From assembly GCA_029260765.1 (NCBI GenBank), contig JAJDCP010000003.1, positions 31,844-95,843 of the forward strand: a DNA stretch of 64,000 nt. Direction: 5' to 3'. Below the pieces are notes generated by a model. It was not told the origin of the DNA and did not search any database. It was given only the letters and a program-made list of their open reading frames with translations. Shown here piece by piece: positions 33,983-42,700 of the stretch. The stretch's first letter is position 1. Each line of letters opens with the position of its first letter. This DNA is from Planctomycetota bacterium (GTDB taxonomy: Bacteria > Planctomycetota > J058 > JAJDCP01). Position numbers and translations under genes: made by a program.

Positions 33983-34576
33983 TCACACGAGCAGGCGGTA
34001 ACGGCCTGGAGGCACGTCCTCGACCTTCGCACGCCCTGCGGCGTCAAGCGTTCCGCTGCGGCGGTCGCCGTTGGGCAGTAGGAGTGTGTAGGGCGCGTCG
34101 GCGCGGGGATTGCCGAACAGGTCCAGGCATTCGATCTCGACGATATCGCGGAACTCGAGCAGCCCCGAGCGCGCCTCCGCACCCGCCAGCTGGCAGATGA
34201 AGTAGTACTCGGGCTGACTGTCCTGGCTGCCGGGGTCGTCCTTATCGTCGATGTAGCGGTAGGTCCAGTGCGCGGTTGCCTCGCCCTGGGCCAGGGTTCC
34301 AGGAACCTCGGCGACAAAGTCATCCTGACCGTCGCTGTCTTTCTCGAAGATCCGGAAGACGACGGCAGCTCCGTCCGAAGCGCTGCCACCAACCCTGGTG
34401 GTCATCGCCACCGACTCGCCGCAGCGAGCGGTCTCGGTGGACCAGCGGGCCGCCGACAGCTCGACGCCTGAGAGCTGGATGTTCCAGGTTCTGCCGCTGA
34501 TCAGAGGGATCCCACGGGACGTGTCTTTGGACGCCACCGTCAACGACTCTTGCTGGCTGCCTTCGAATCGGGTCAT
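33983..34576 (-). CDS. Ig-like/SpaA-like two-domain protein of contractile-injection cargo type
   Basis: 197 residues, no signal peptide. Residues 40-140 form an Ig-like beta domain (ELSAARWSTETARCGESVAMTTRV, then VFRIFEKDSDGQDDFVAEV and ATAHWTYRYIDD). Residues 145-197 are a small SpaA/carboxypeptidase-regulatory-like unit (VEIECLDLFGNPRADAPYTL, GDRRSGTLDAAGRAKVEDVPPGRYRLLV). From memory of the families, this pair of units is common at the end of VgrG-, LysM- and PAAR-associated proteins in type VI or extracellular contractile systems. The ATG at 34576 has AGGGGA upstream; an earlier start at 34678 lacks one. First gene of the operon that includes the 1476-residue protein. Confidence 0.7.
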   Translation of the reverse strand: MTRFEGSQQESLTVASKDTSRGIPLISGRTWNIQLSGVELSAARWSTETARCGESVAMTTRVGGSASDGAAVVFRIFEKDSDGQDDFVAEVPGTLAQGEATAHWTYRYIDDKDDPGSQDSQPEYYFICQLAGAEARSGLLEFRDIVEIECLDLFGNPRADAPYTLLLPNGDRRSGTLDAAGRAKVEDVPPGRYRLLV

Positions 34577-34934
34577 GGTTGTTCCCCTGGCCTGTGCGCT
34601 ATTCGACAGACCGTATAGCGAGCGGCGTACCACTTCGGGAAAGCGCCTGGAATGGGGGAAGGGCGGAAAATCGGTCAACCTGGGATGGACATCTTCAGGC
34701 AGGAAACGGGCTCGTTGTAACGCTGAGGTTTACCTGCGGGAGATCCTCGCTCCGAGGTGCCTGTTCGACTGTGAAGGGGATGGCTCCGCAGACGGGCTGC
34801 AGATGTTTGTCGGTCCGAGCGGTGCTGTGATGGGGAGGGAACCAAGCAGTTTGAAATAGAGATGCCCGATGCGCCGTTATTCGACGGGGGGCTGTGCTAA
34901 CGTGGAAGCATGCAGAAAGAGCGAAGGGAGAGGC
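34577..34934. other. Divergent intergenic region
   Basis: About 360 bases between divergent genes. A short inverted repeat CGCTAT/ATAGCG lies around 34601-34622 upstream of the minus-strand operon, overlapping a TATACG that could serve as its -10 box. No gene is seen. Confidence 0.4.
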
Positions 34935-35654
34935 ATGGGACCGCAGTCGATCGTCGATACACCGAGGGATACGCATCCGGCCGAGAGGGGCATCGGCCAT
35001 GGCAGGGGAAACGGCTTCGAGCACGGCGGGGGCACTGATTTGACCCGGCTGCTCGGAGGCATCCGGCACCAACCCAAGGCCCCCAAAGGTGACCTCCGGA
35101 CACTGCGGGTCTACATCTCCGGCGCCCACAGCACCGGCAAGACCACGCTGGCGCGGTGGATCGCCAGCACCTATGGGCTGCCGCTGGTCACCGAGGTGGC
35201 ACGTGCCGTCCTGGCAGAGCTCGAAGTCTCGCTGCGCAGCCTGCGGGTCGATGTCGATCGCACACGCGACTTCCAGGCTGAAGTGTTCCGTCGTCAACAG
35301 GCTCTGGAGAAGGCAGCTGGTGACCGTTTCGTCTCCGATCGCACCTTTGACAACCTCGCCTACGCCTGCCACCACACCCTGGCTTTGCGTGAGCTGCTTG
35401 GGGATATGGACGAGTACACACAACGTCTGCGTGAGCCCGGAGCGGTCGTGTTCTTCGTGCGGCCGCATCGCTCGTTGATGGTCGAAGATGGCGTGCGGGC
35501 AGGGGTCGAATGGGAGGAGATCATCCGTATCGACGGCATGATCAAACTGTTGCTCGAGCTCTACGACATCGACTACATCACCATCAGTACCCCGAACATG
35601 GCTGAGCGGGCTCGCACCGTGCGGGGAGTGCTCGGCGCCATCCGCAGGCCCTGA
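34935..35654 (+). CDS. P-loop NTPase/kinase of the NadR-like AAA_28 type
   Basis: 239 residues. A P-loop YISGAHSTGKTTLARWIAS lies at about residues 60-78, followed by TEVARAVL, a lid-like Arg-rich helix, FVSDRTFDNLAYA (the DR motif of nucleoside kinases) and a VVFFVRPHRS strand. This order is that of the NadR-type ribosylnicotinamide kinase domain and related AAA_28 proteins, which often phosphorylate small nucleosides; the NadR adenylyltransferase and DNA-binding parts are absent. The first 50 residues are variable and Gly-rich. The ATG at 34935 has GGGAG upstream. Substrate unknown. Confidence 0.75.
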   Translation: MGPQSIVDTPRDTHPAERGIGHGRGNGFEHGGGTDLTRLLGGIRHQPKAPKGDLRTLRVYISGAHSTGKTTLARWIASTYGLPLVTEVARAVLAELEVSLRSLRVDVDRTRDFQAEVFRRQQALEKAAGDRFVSDRTFDNLAYACHHTLALRELLGDMDEYTQRLREPGAVVFFVRPHRSLMVEDGVRAGVEWEEIIRIDGMIKLLLELYDIDYITISTPNMAERARTVRGVLGAIRRP

Positions 35655-35946
35655 ATCGGCTACGCCTCCAGCTGCGGTGCGCGCGCTTTGTGAGCGCCGA
35701 AATCCCCAACCAACCCGTCCCCCCGATGTCCCACGCAGGGCCGACGTCCAGCGGCAATGGGAGCGGCCCGAGGCCGGACCGGAGCGCGAGTCTGGGCCAG
35801 ACGCAGCCTCATTGCCACGCGCCTCGAGGATTACGCGGCAAGATCGAATAGCGCGGGCCACCATGCCGTCCCCCGGGGTATCCGAGCGTTCTTCATCGAG
35901 ACCCTGTAGTCTGGAACGACGCACACACCTGTTTTGAGGAGGTCCC

Positions 35947-37188
35947 ATGCACTGTACTCCACGGCTCGCTCTCGCGTCCCTGCTCACCATCCTCGCCCCC
36001 CTGGCGGCGCAAGAACAGCACGTCTACCGCTTCGAGCCCGCCTGGAATGAAGGCATGCAGCGCCAGGCCGAGGTCAGCAAGCAGACCACGACCAGCCTGT
36101 CGAACCCACAAAACACCGTCGTCGCCGAGGCCCACGAGGCGAAGACCATCGTGCAGACCGCGGTCGCGATCGGCGCTGACGGCAACCCGAACCGCTGGAC
36201 CCAGCGCTACGACACCTTCACGGTGCGCAGCCAGGCGAACCAGAACGCGCAGTGGGTCGAGAAGATCCACGAGCTGCAGGGGGCGATCCTGACCTACGAG
36301 CTGCGCGAGCAGAACGTCGCCCATCGCGTCGCCAGCTCCCACGTCCTCAGCGGGCTGACCGACCTGTTCACCGCGCGCTGGCACGTCGCATTCCCGAAGC
36401 CCGCGACCCTGATCGTCGGGCAGGCCTGGCAGGTCTCCGAGGCCGACGTCGCCCACTGGCTCGCGGCAAACGGCCACCCGACCGACACGGTGACCGGTGC
36501 GCTCGCCTGGTCCTTCGAGCGGATCGAGAAGCGCACGGTCGACGGCGCGACCCACGACATCGGCCACCTCGCGGCCTCCGGCACGGTCCGGTTCCCGCCG
36601 AAGGAGGCAGGGGCCGGGGAGTGGAGCTGTACGATCACGATCGCCGAACAGTACGATTTCAGCGCCCAGCGCATGGCCTGGACCGACGTGGCGCTGACCC
36701 TGACCGGCACGAACCCGCAGGGAGGTCGCCTCGAGATCGCTGCCAGCGAGGAAGTCCACTACACCTACGGGGCGTTCGCGGCGCCGGCCAACACCGACAC
36801 CGATGCGAGCGTGCAGGCGGAGATCGAGGCGCTGCTCGACGGCTACCTCACCAGCTTCGAAAGCGAGAATGTCGAGAACACGCTCGGCTTCCTCGCCAAC
36901 ACTCCGGAGAACGCGCTGTTCCGCGGCACCTGCCAGTTCGCCTACGAGATCCTGATCGCCAATTACCAGAACTGGCAGCTCAGCCTCGACTCCGCCGCCC
37001 TGACCAGCCGCGAGCAGAACCGCTGCGCGGCGTCGGTCGCCATCACCACCACAGCGGACAAGCAGAAGCGCTTCGCGGCGCCCTACCGAGCGAACACGAC
37101 GACCTTCGACATGCAGTTCGTGCGCACGCCACAGGGGGACTGGAAGATCTTCCAGTGGGTCGAGACCGACAAGCAGTTCAACGACTGA
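35947..37188 (+). CDS. Secreted protein with C-terminal NTF2-like region, unknown function
   Basis: 413 residues with a signal peptide (MHCTPRLALASLLTILAPLAA). The middle (25-280) is beta-rich and unrecognised. The last 120 residues (QAEIEALLDGYLTSFESENVENTLGFL... to WKIFQWVETDKQF) look like an NTF2/SnoaL-type cone: an opening helix, a long beta sheet and a final QGDWKIFQW strand. Such domains bind small molecules or peptides. GGAGG lies four bases before the ATG. It stands alone; codon use is strongly GC-biased like the other native genes, in contrast to the next genes. Confidence 0.72.
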   Translation: MHCTPRLALASLLTILAPLAAQEQHVYRFEPAWNEGMQRQAEVSKQTTTSLSNPQNTVVAEAHEAKTIVQTAVAIGADGNPNRWTQRYDTFTVRSQANQNAQWVEKIHELQGAILTYELREQNVAHRVASSHVLSGLTDLFTARWHVAFPKPATLIVGQAWQVSEADVAHWLAANGHPTDTVTGALAWSFERIEKRTVDGATHDIGHLAASGTVRFPPKEAGAGEWSCTITIAEQYDFSAQRMAWTDVALTLTGTNPQGGRLEIAASEEVHYTYGAFAAPANTDTDASVQAEIEALLDGYLTSFESENVENTLGFLANTPENALFRGTCQFAYEILIANYQNWQLSLDSAALTSREQNRCAASVAITTTADKQKRFAAPYRANTTTFDMQFVRTPQGDWKIFQWVETDKQFND

Positions 37189-37774
37189 GGTCCCTTCGAG
37201 CGCCTGAGCGACCGTTGCTGGTCGAGTCGTGTTTGCGGCCAATGAAGACCAAGGGCCTGAAGCAGAGGCCGTTGTTTCGCTGGACGAACCGACGCATCGC
37301 CGCTCATGTGAGACTCTGTGTGATTGCACTGCAGCTCTGGCGAGTGGCCGAGCTGCGCTGCAATGAGACCCCTCCGCAACGATCGTGACGCGCTTGCTAG
37401 CCTGCAGGTCGGCAAGTGCCAGCTGCTCTCCCTGGGTGCGCCTGCATGCCATGGGCCGTGGCGGTCTATGCCTGCCGTTTCCAAATCGGGCGTAGCAGGG
37501 GTCGTGTGCGGCGGCGGGTCGGCAGTTCTGCAGGCCCTGGGCGGCAGTGCGGCTGCGGGAACGGGAATGGGCGGGCCGGGGAACCGGATCGCTGGGGCAA
37601 TGCGGGGCGGGGTTGGTGCTTGGGTGGGCGAAGTGGTGTGTGTTCGGGTGTATACACTGTGTCGGCGGTGTCGCACAAAGAGGGATGCGTGGGCTCTGGG
37701 CGACAATTTGGGTGCCATTGCGACATTGGCATTCAATAGGGATCGCTGGCAACCATCGGCCACACCGTCGAGCG
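37189..37774. other. Intergenic region with G-rich low-complexity DNA
   Basis: No gene is supported here. Around 37557-37590 the sequence is a G-rich degenerate hexamer run (GGGAACGGGAATGGG...). This is where base composition shifts from GC-rich native genes to the AT-richer island that follows. Confidence 0.5.
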
Positions 37775-37801
37775 TTGACTCGTCGGACCGATCAGTGTAA
37801 T
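37775..37801 (+). promoter_or_regulatory. Candidate promoter of the first island cassette
   Basis: TTGACT (37775-37780), a short 15-bp spacer and TGTAAT (37796-37801, five of six to consensus). It would start transcription about 27 bases before the TTG start at 37835. Spacing is suboptimal. Confidence 0.45.
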
Positions 37802-37834
37802 TGTTGATTTCGAGTCGAACGCCCAGGAGCGGTC

Positions 37835-38410
37835 TTGAGATTCTGGCTTGCCTATGACGGCCCGTTGAAGGCCAACGGGAACGCAAAACACAAACACACC
37901 ATCCGCAAAGTGCTCCACTCGCAGATGAAGAGGCTATGGTCACAGCCTCCGCTTGTTCACTTTACATCAGCAACGCCCGACAATGTGGATTTGCTCGACG
38001 TCTCACAAACCGACCCGAAAAAGTCGCTGATTTTCCCCGTCGGACTGTTCAAGTTTGCTCCACTTGTAAGCGTACGAAAGAAAATGATCTGCGACCTTGA
38101 GATTCTCCTAATGCGACCTGAAGCCCCAGGTGGCGTGATTACTCAGGGCGGCGACATCGACAATCGGATCAAGACGCTCTTTGATGCACTTAGAGCTCCA
38201 AAACATGAAGGAGAGTTGCCCAAGAACTGCCAGCCAGCCGCAGACGAGACTCCTTTTTTCTGCCTTCTTGAGGATGATTTTCTAATCACGAGCGTGTCTG
38301 TCACAACGGCCCAACTCCTCAGCCAGCATGGTAGCCGTGATGTTAGGCTTGTCATCAAGGTTGATACGAGAGTCACAATGCACACGTGGGATAACATCTC
38401 ACTCGTATAG
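37835..38410 (+). CDS. RusA-like endonuclease-fold protein
   Basis: 191 residues, cytosolic. GGDIDNRIKTLFDALR (about 106-121) followed by EDDFLITSVSV (about 146-156) matches the RusA Holliday-junction resolvase pattern: the DLDN segment and later paired acidic residues that hold Mg. The rest is divergent, so resolvase activity is an inference. The TTG start has AGGAG five bases upstream. The gene is clearly lower in GC than the genes to the left, a sign of transfer. It is followed 13 bases later by the winged-helix-like gene and then by structured repeat copy 1. Confidence 0.6.
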   Translation: MRFWLAYDGPLKANGNAKHKHTIRKVLHSQMKRLWSQPPLVHFTSATPDNVDLLDVSQTDPKKSLIFPVGLFKFAPLVSVRKKMICDLEILLMRPEAPGGVITQGGDIDNRIKTLFDALRAPKHEGELPKNCQPAADETPFFCLLEDDFLITSVSVTTAQLLSQHGSRDVRLVIKVDTRVTMHTWDNISLV

Positions 38411-38423
38411 GTTATCGATTCCA

Positions 38424-39080
38424 ATGGAAAATCCAATCAAGAAGTCGTTTCAAGAAGACGTGAAAGAGATCTTGGATAGGTCGGCATTTGGAAAGCCCCT
38501 TTCTCTCTCGTTGTTCGAGGAGATTGCAAAAAAACAAGAGGAGCGGGTTCGAGAGATCCTCTCTGAGTTCACAAAGAGGCTTGACGAGTTCTCTGAAAAA
38601 GTGGATGAAGCGTACTTCAAGACGGGTGAGTTCCAGAGTCTAATCCAGAAAGTGATTTCTAGGCTCTCGCGAGAACACCAGAAGGAAAAGCTCTACCTTG
38701 CGTGTAACCTACTTGCAAGGAATGTCATTGAGGGGAACACTGAGTCATATGAGCTTGACTCATATGTCATGGCGTTGATTGAGCAACTGACATCTGTACA
38801 TTTTGCAGCCCTCTTCTGCGTCGAGAATAAATCAGGAAAGGACCTCATCCGCGCTGATGAAGTTGCCGGGCAGCTCTCGATCCCTGGACAGCATGCCCAA
38901 TCAGTCCTAGACCATCTAGCAAGCCTCGGACTTCTTCACGCAAGCCCCGGCATGGCAAGGCTGCGAGGATTCCGCGGCTCCGCTGGCAATGTGAACGTGA
39001 ACTTCTCATTTGCGATCTCCCCAACTGGGGTACAAGTTCTTACTCGAGTTCAAGAAGTGCGCGGAGAGACACTTTCCTAG
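38424..39080 (+). CDS. Helical protein with winged-helix-like end, unknown function
   Basis: 218 residues. Lys/Glu-rich helices dominate 1-110 (EEIAKKQEERVREILSEFTKRL, likely coiled coil). Residues 150-200 read DEVAGQLSIPGQHAQSVLDHLASLGLLHASPG, a typical winged-helix recognition region followed by a wing. It could be a DNA-binding regulator or partner of the RusA-like protein. The ATG at 38424 is 14 bases after the preceding stop but lacks a strong Shine-Dalgarno, suggesting coupling. AT-richer than native genes. No close family recognised. Confidence 0.6.
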   Translation: MENPIKKSFQEDVKEILDRSAFGKPLSLSLFEEIAKKQEERVREILSEFTKRLDEFSEKVDEAYFKTGEFQSLIQKVISRLSREHQKEKLYLACNLLARNVIEGNTESYELDSYVMALIEQLTSVHFAALFCVENKSGKDLIRADEVAGQLSIPGQHAQSVLDHLASLGLLHASPGMARLRGFRGSAGNVNVNFSFAISPTGVQVLTRVQEVRGETLS

Positions 39081-39157
39081 ATCCCCCTTGCACGAACTCA
39101 CGCAAGTCGGTGGGCGGGGCTCCCGATCTGCTCTTTCGTTCGCTGGTGGGCCATTGC

Positions 39158-39325
39158 CTGCCAACGCCGTTTCGCTGCCACTTCGTCCTTCCAGCGCGGC
39201 CTGGCGATTGATCCACATCCTTGCATTTCAACGAGTTACGTTCGCGAGATCCGGCCCGGATCGCTGGCGACCGCCAGGCCACCCTTCCGGATCGCCTGCG
39301 GCGACAGCGAAACGGTCGCATTGTC
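39158..39325 (+). repeat. Structured repeat, copy 1 (candidate cassette recombination site)
   Basis: About 168 bases. Outer arms CCGTTTCGCTG (39167-39177) and CAGCGAAACGG (39305-39315); inner arms GGCCTGGCG (39198-39206) and CGCCAGGCC (39272-39280); and an inner ATCCGG/CCGGAT pair (39249-39262). It lies 77 bases after the stop of the first island unit. Copies 2-4 have the same order of arms and the same orientation. Confidence 0.7.
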
Positions 39326-39480
39326 GGCTCGAAGCACTCATTCCCCCACTCGCCACTTGATGCCCTCAATCAGATGGTGTATTTTACACTTTCAACACTT
39401 TCTATCAATCTGTCGAGTTCGTTTCCGCCCGCTAGTATTAGGCAATCATCAAATACTAATTTCTTGACCTGGGAGGTCTT
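39326..39480 (+). promoter_or_regulatory. AT-rich leader of the PHP-ATPase gene with inverted repeat
   Basis: An AT-rich 155-base stretch, very unlike the rest of the window. A perfect 7-bp inverted repeat TAGTATT (39433-39439) / AATACTA (39452-39458) lies just upstream of GGGAGG and the GTG start, and could be an operator or an RNA hairpin. No single promoter stands out; TTTACA near 39373 is a possible -35 box. Confidence 0.45.
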
Positions 39481-42400
39481 GTGGGGAACGCCGGATCCGA
39501 ATGGGGGAAGTGGGATCTGCATATCCACACCCCAGCCTCGTTTCACTGGTACGGCCCGGCGCTGCGAAGCCTCGACGCCGACGCGCGCCGTACATTTTGG
39601 GATTCCGCCTTCGCAAGAATGACCGAAAGCGGTGTCTCGGTGTTCGCGATTCAAGACTATTTCACATTCGCGGGCTACCACAGCTACCGCGAGGATGCTG
39701 ACAGGACCATCCAACATCCTGTTGTTCTTCCAGGAATTGAACTTCGTGTCACCGCGCCAGCCGACTATCGGCTCAATTTCCATGTGATTTTTGACAACAT
39801 TCTTCCGAAGGACCGCTTGGAAGAGTTCGTTCACGGACTCAAGATCGTGGGAACGGATCGGTCCCCGACGCCTACGAATCTAGTTGGCTTTGCACGAGGA
39901 CTGGACAGCGGCAAGATCAAGAAAGCCGGTTTCCAGCCAGACGACCGAGATGACGAAGAGAAGATGCTTGCACTAGGATACAGGACCGTGAGCGTGACAT
40001 TTGAGTCGGTGAAGCAGACACTAGCTGAGAGATTCCACCGCAGTGAATATGTCGTAGTTCAGCCCTATGACACTAGCGATGGCCTAGATCGTCTCAAGTG
40101 GCAGAAACACATGGCTGCAGACTCAGAGAGGTTCAAGTTCACAGATATCTTCGAAACTCGCAACCCTGACAACGTTGATCTATTTCTAGGAAAAGTCACA
40201 GAAAAGAACGCTTCCTTCATTGATGACTTCATTGAATGCCTCGGAGGGGGCCCCAAGCCGGTGTGTTCTGGCAGCGACGCCCATCGCATTAGCCATTATG
40301 GCGTCTTTCCCAATGATAGAATCACTTGGATACGCGCGCGACCGACATTCCGTGGACTCATACAGTGTATCGCTGAGCCACGGTTGCGAACCTACATTGG
40401 CACTGAACCCGAAAAACTCACATCACTCAAAAGGAACCCCACGAGTTATGCTCGAAGTGTGAGAATCTACCCCAAGCATCAAAAGCACCAAGATCAGCTT
40501 GGTTGGTTTAACTCTGAGGTCGAACTCAACCCTGGCTTGGTAGCAATTATTGGTAACAAGGGTGGCGGCAAGAGCGCACTCGCAGACGTGATATCCCGGT
40601 GTGGTAACGCTCACAGAAACGGCTACGCTTTTCTTAACCAGAATCGATTCCGAAAAAGTCCGAATCCCAGTCAGCACTTTGTTGCGGAATTGAACTGGTA
40701 CGACGGGCATACTGATTCTGCCGTACTGTCAACAGACCCGGGGCCTGAAGACCCTGAGCGCATTCACTACCTCCCACAACATTATGTCGAGAGGCTATGC
40801 AACGAAATCGCCCACGGTTCATCCTCTTTCGAGGATGAGATCAAATCTGTTATCTTTCAGCACATCGAGGAAGTTGATCGACTTGGAGTTGACTCTCTGG
40901 ACGCCCTAATTGAGGCAAAGAGTTTTGAGTATGATAACAATACGTCTCAAGAAATTGCTGCCCTTGATGAGATCAATCAAAAGATCTCACAACTCAGAAG
41001 AGAGTCAAGCGCTGAAAACGTCGCGCATCTCAGGCATCAGAAGATTGAGGTGGTCCGAGAAATTGCCGCCCTCGAAAAACAAAGACCCAACGAAGTGAGT
41101 GTCTCGACATTCGATGATTCTGCCGGAGCAACCTCAACTGTACAGGTAGAGCTAGAGGCCGCCCGAACTGACTCGCGACAAATCAGTTTTGAGATAGACG
41201 AAGCAAAGAAGAAACAGACAAATATCAACATTCTAATCGCGACCTGCTACAAGATCAGAGATGGGATCCGAGAAATCGAATCGTTCTCAAAACGAAAACT
41301 CGATGATTTGCGCGATCTCTCAAAGAAGACCGGCGTTGATCTCAGCGGGGTCGTATCGGTCTCTGTCAACTATGATGTGATCGACGATCGGATTCGACAA
41401 CTCTCAACAGAAAAGGACGCTCTGGCCTCACTTCTAGATGAGGAGAATTCCGGACTGATCGCAAAGAAGGATCAGATCGAGGCACGCATACGTCAACTCC
41501 AGGAGGAACTTTCCGAGGACGCGCGAAAAATGGAGGACGAAGTCCAAGCCTTGGCCAGTTGGGAAGCACGTATGGCCAAATTGAGAGGCTCCGATCTTGA
41601 GCCAGGAAGTGAGCAGTGGATACGAGCCAAGCTTGAATACGCAACAAGTGGCGCGCAGAAGGACTTGCAACACGGTTCCGAACTTCGATTTGAGACTCTG
41701 ACAGAGATCCATAAGGGCATCAAGAAGAAGAGAGACCTGCTCATCCACCTCTTTCAGCCACTACAGGATTTGGTTGGCAGCAAGGAGCTTACTGAATTAC
41801 CGATTGCCTTTTCGGCAGCGATATCACCCATCGACTTCAAACTGAAATTTCTGTCGTTCATCAACCAACGAAAGAGAGGCCACTTCTCCGGTGTCGCGGA
41901 AGGTGGATCCGCCGTTGACACATTAGCCATGGGCGTCGACTGGAGTTCAACAAAAAGCGTCAGCGTGTTTGTTCAATCGGTTGTCGACGCACTTGCTGAA
42001 GGTGGCTCGTTGACCGATCAGTTAGTGAGCGGGCGAACAGCTGAAGAACTTGAGAATTTCCTGTTCAGCTTACGGTATCTCGATGTTCGATACACAATTC
42101 GTCTCAACGACAAGAGTATTGAGACAATGTCTCCTGGCGAGAGAGGCGCGCTGCTTCTGGTATTCTACCTCCTGTTAGACCCAAGAAAACAGCCACTTGT
42201 GATCGACCAACCGGAAGAGAATCTTGACAATGAGACTATTTATCGAATCCTCGTTCCCTGTTTCCAGAAAGCCAGGGAGAGGCGTCAGGTGATTATCGTT
42301 ACTCACAGTCCTAACCTTGCGATTGCGTCTGATGCTGATCAGGTCATACGGTGCAAAATCGACAAGGAGAACCAAAACAAGGTTACTTATGAATCGTTCG

Positions 42401-42513
42401 CTATCGAGGACCCTGAGGGGAACATCAACGCTCTAAATGTCCTCGAGGGGACGTGGCCAGCATTCCGAACAAGAGCGTTTCGTTACGGGCATCACCTCAG
42501 AGAAAGGAGATAG
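39481..42513 (+). CDS. PHP-domain SMC-like ATPase (Ppl/TrlF-type anti-phage protein)
   Basis: 1010 residues, cytosolic. The N-terminal PHP phosphoesterase domain (about 8-300) begins WDLHIHTP with metal-binding His14 and His16 and continues through VLPGIELRV and CSGSDAH. The C-terminal part is an SMC/RecN-like ABC ATPase: Walker A GNKGGGKS (358-365), a long coiled coil (about 470-740), the signature MSPGER (883-888), Walker B LVIDQPEENLD (about 907-917) and THSPN. This PHP-plus-SMC layout matches the single-gene Ppl defence system and the TrlF-like ATPase family. The GTG start has GGGAGG four bases upstream. It is AT-richer than the host genes and is followed by structured repeat copy 2. Anti-phage action here is inferred. 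Confidence 0.85.
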   Translation: MGNAGSEWGKWDLHIHTPASFHWYGPALRSLDADARRTFWDSAFARMTESGVSVFAIQDYFTFAGYHSYREDADRTIQHPVVLPGIELRVTAPADYRLNFHVIFDNILPKDRLEEFVHGLKIVGTDRSPTPTNLVGFARGLDSGKIKKAGFQPDDRDDEEKMLALGYRTVSVTFESVKQTLAERFHRSEYVVVQPYDTSDGLDRLKWQKHMAADSERFKFTDIFETRNPDNVDLFLGKVTEKNASFIDDFIECLGGGPKPVCSGSDAHRISHYGVFPNDRITWIRARPTFRGLIQCIAEPRLRTYIGTEPEKLTSLKRNPTSYARSVRIYPKHQKHQDQLGWFNSEVELNPGLVAIIGNKGGGKSALADVISRCGNAHRNGYAFLNQNRFRKSPNPSQHFVAELNWYDGHTDSAVLSTDPGPEDPERIHYLPQHYVERLCNEIAHGSSSFEDEIKSVIFQHIEEVDRLGVDSLDALIEAKSFEYDNNTSQEIAALDEINQKISQLRRESSAENVAHLRHQKIEVVREIAALEKQRPNEVSVSTFDDSAGATSTVQVELEAARTDSRQISFEIDEAKKKQTNINILIATCYKIRDGIREIESFSKRKLDDLRDLSKKTGVDLSGVVSVSVNYDVIDDRIRQLSTEKDALASLLDEENSGLIAKKDQIEARIRQLQEELSEDARKMEDEVQALASWEARMAKLRGSDLEPGSEQWIRAKLEYATSGAQKDLQHGSELRFETLTEIHKGIKKKRDLLIHLFQPLQDLVGSKELTELPIAFSAAISPIDFKLKFLSFINQRKRGHFSGVAEGGSAVDTLAMGVDWSSTKSVSVFVQSVVDALAEGGSLTDQLVSGRTAEELENFLFSLRYLDVRYTIRLNDKSIETMSPGERGALLLVFYLLLDPRKQPLVIDQPEENLDNETIYRILVPCFQKARERRQVIIVTHSPNLAIASDADQVIRCKIDKENQNKVTYESFAIEDPEGNINALNVLEGTWPAFRTRAFRYGHHLRERR

Positions 42514-42540
42514 CCCAAGGTCCGCTCCCGGGATTCGGGC

Positions 42541-42700
42541 CGCCAACGCCGTTTCGCCGCTGAGCCCTCCGGCGCGGCCTGGCGCTTGCTCCACCTCTCT
42601 GCACTCCAACAGGTTGCGTCGCCGGATCCGGTCAGGATCATCTGGCAACCGCCAGGCCGCGCTTCCGGGTCGCCTGCGGCGACGGCGAAAGGGTTCATTG
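42541..42700 (+). repeat. Structured repeat, copy 2 (best-preserved)
   Basis: About 160 bases starting 28 bases after the ATPase stop. Outer arms GTTTCGCCG (42551-42559) and CGGCGAAAG (42683-42691, imperfect); inner arms GCGCGGCCTGGCG (42572-42584) and CGCCAGGCCGCGC (42650-42662), 13 of 13; internal GGTTGC (42612-42617) and GCAACC (42645-42650). Same orientation as copies 1, 3 and 4. Confidence 0.75.

Noticed and set aside
36252..37388. Plus-strand 378-codon frame within and beyond the secreted protein gene
   Set aside because: Arg/Pro/Ala-rich out-of-frame translation of a GC-rich gene; no start signal.
35893..37752. 619-codon minus-strand frame over the secreted protein gene
   Set aside because: Composition follows the plus-strand gene, which has a signal peptide and GGAGG; the antisense frame runs into the intergenic repeat.
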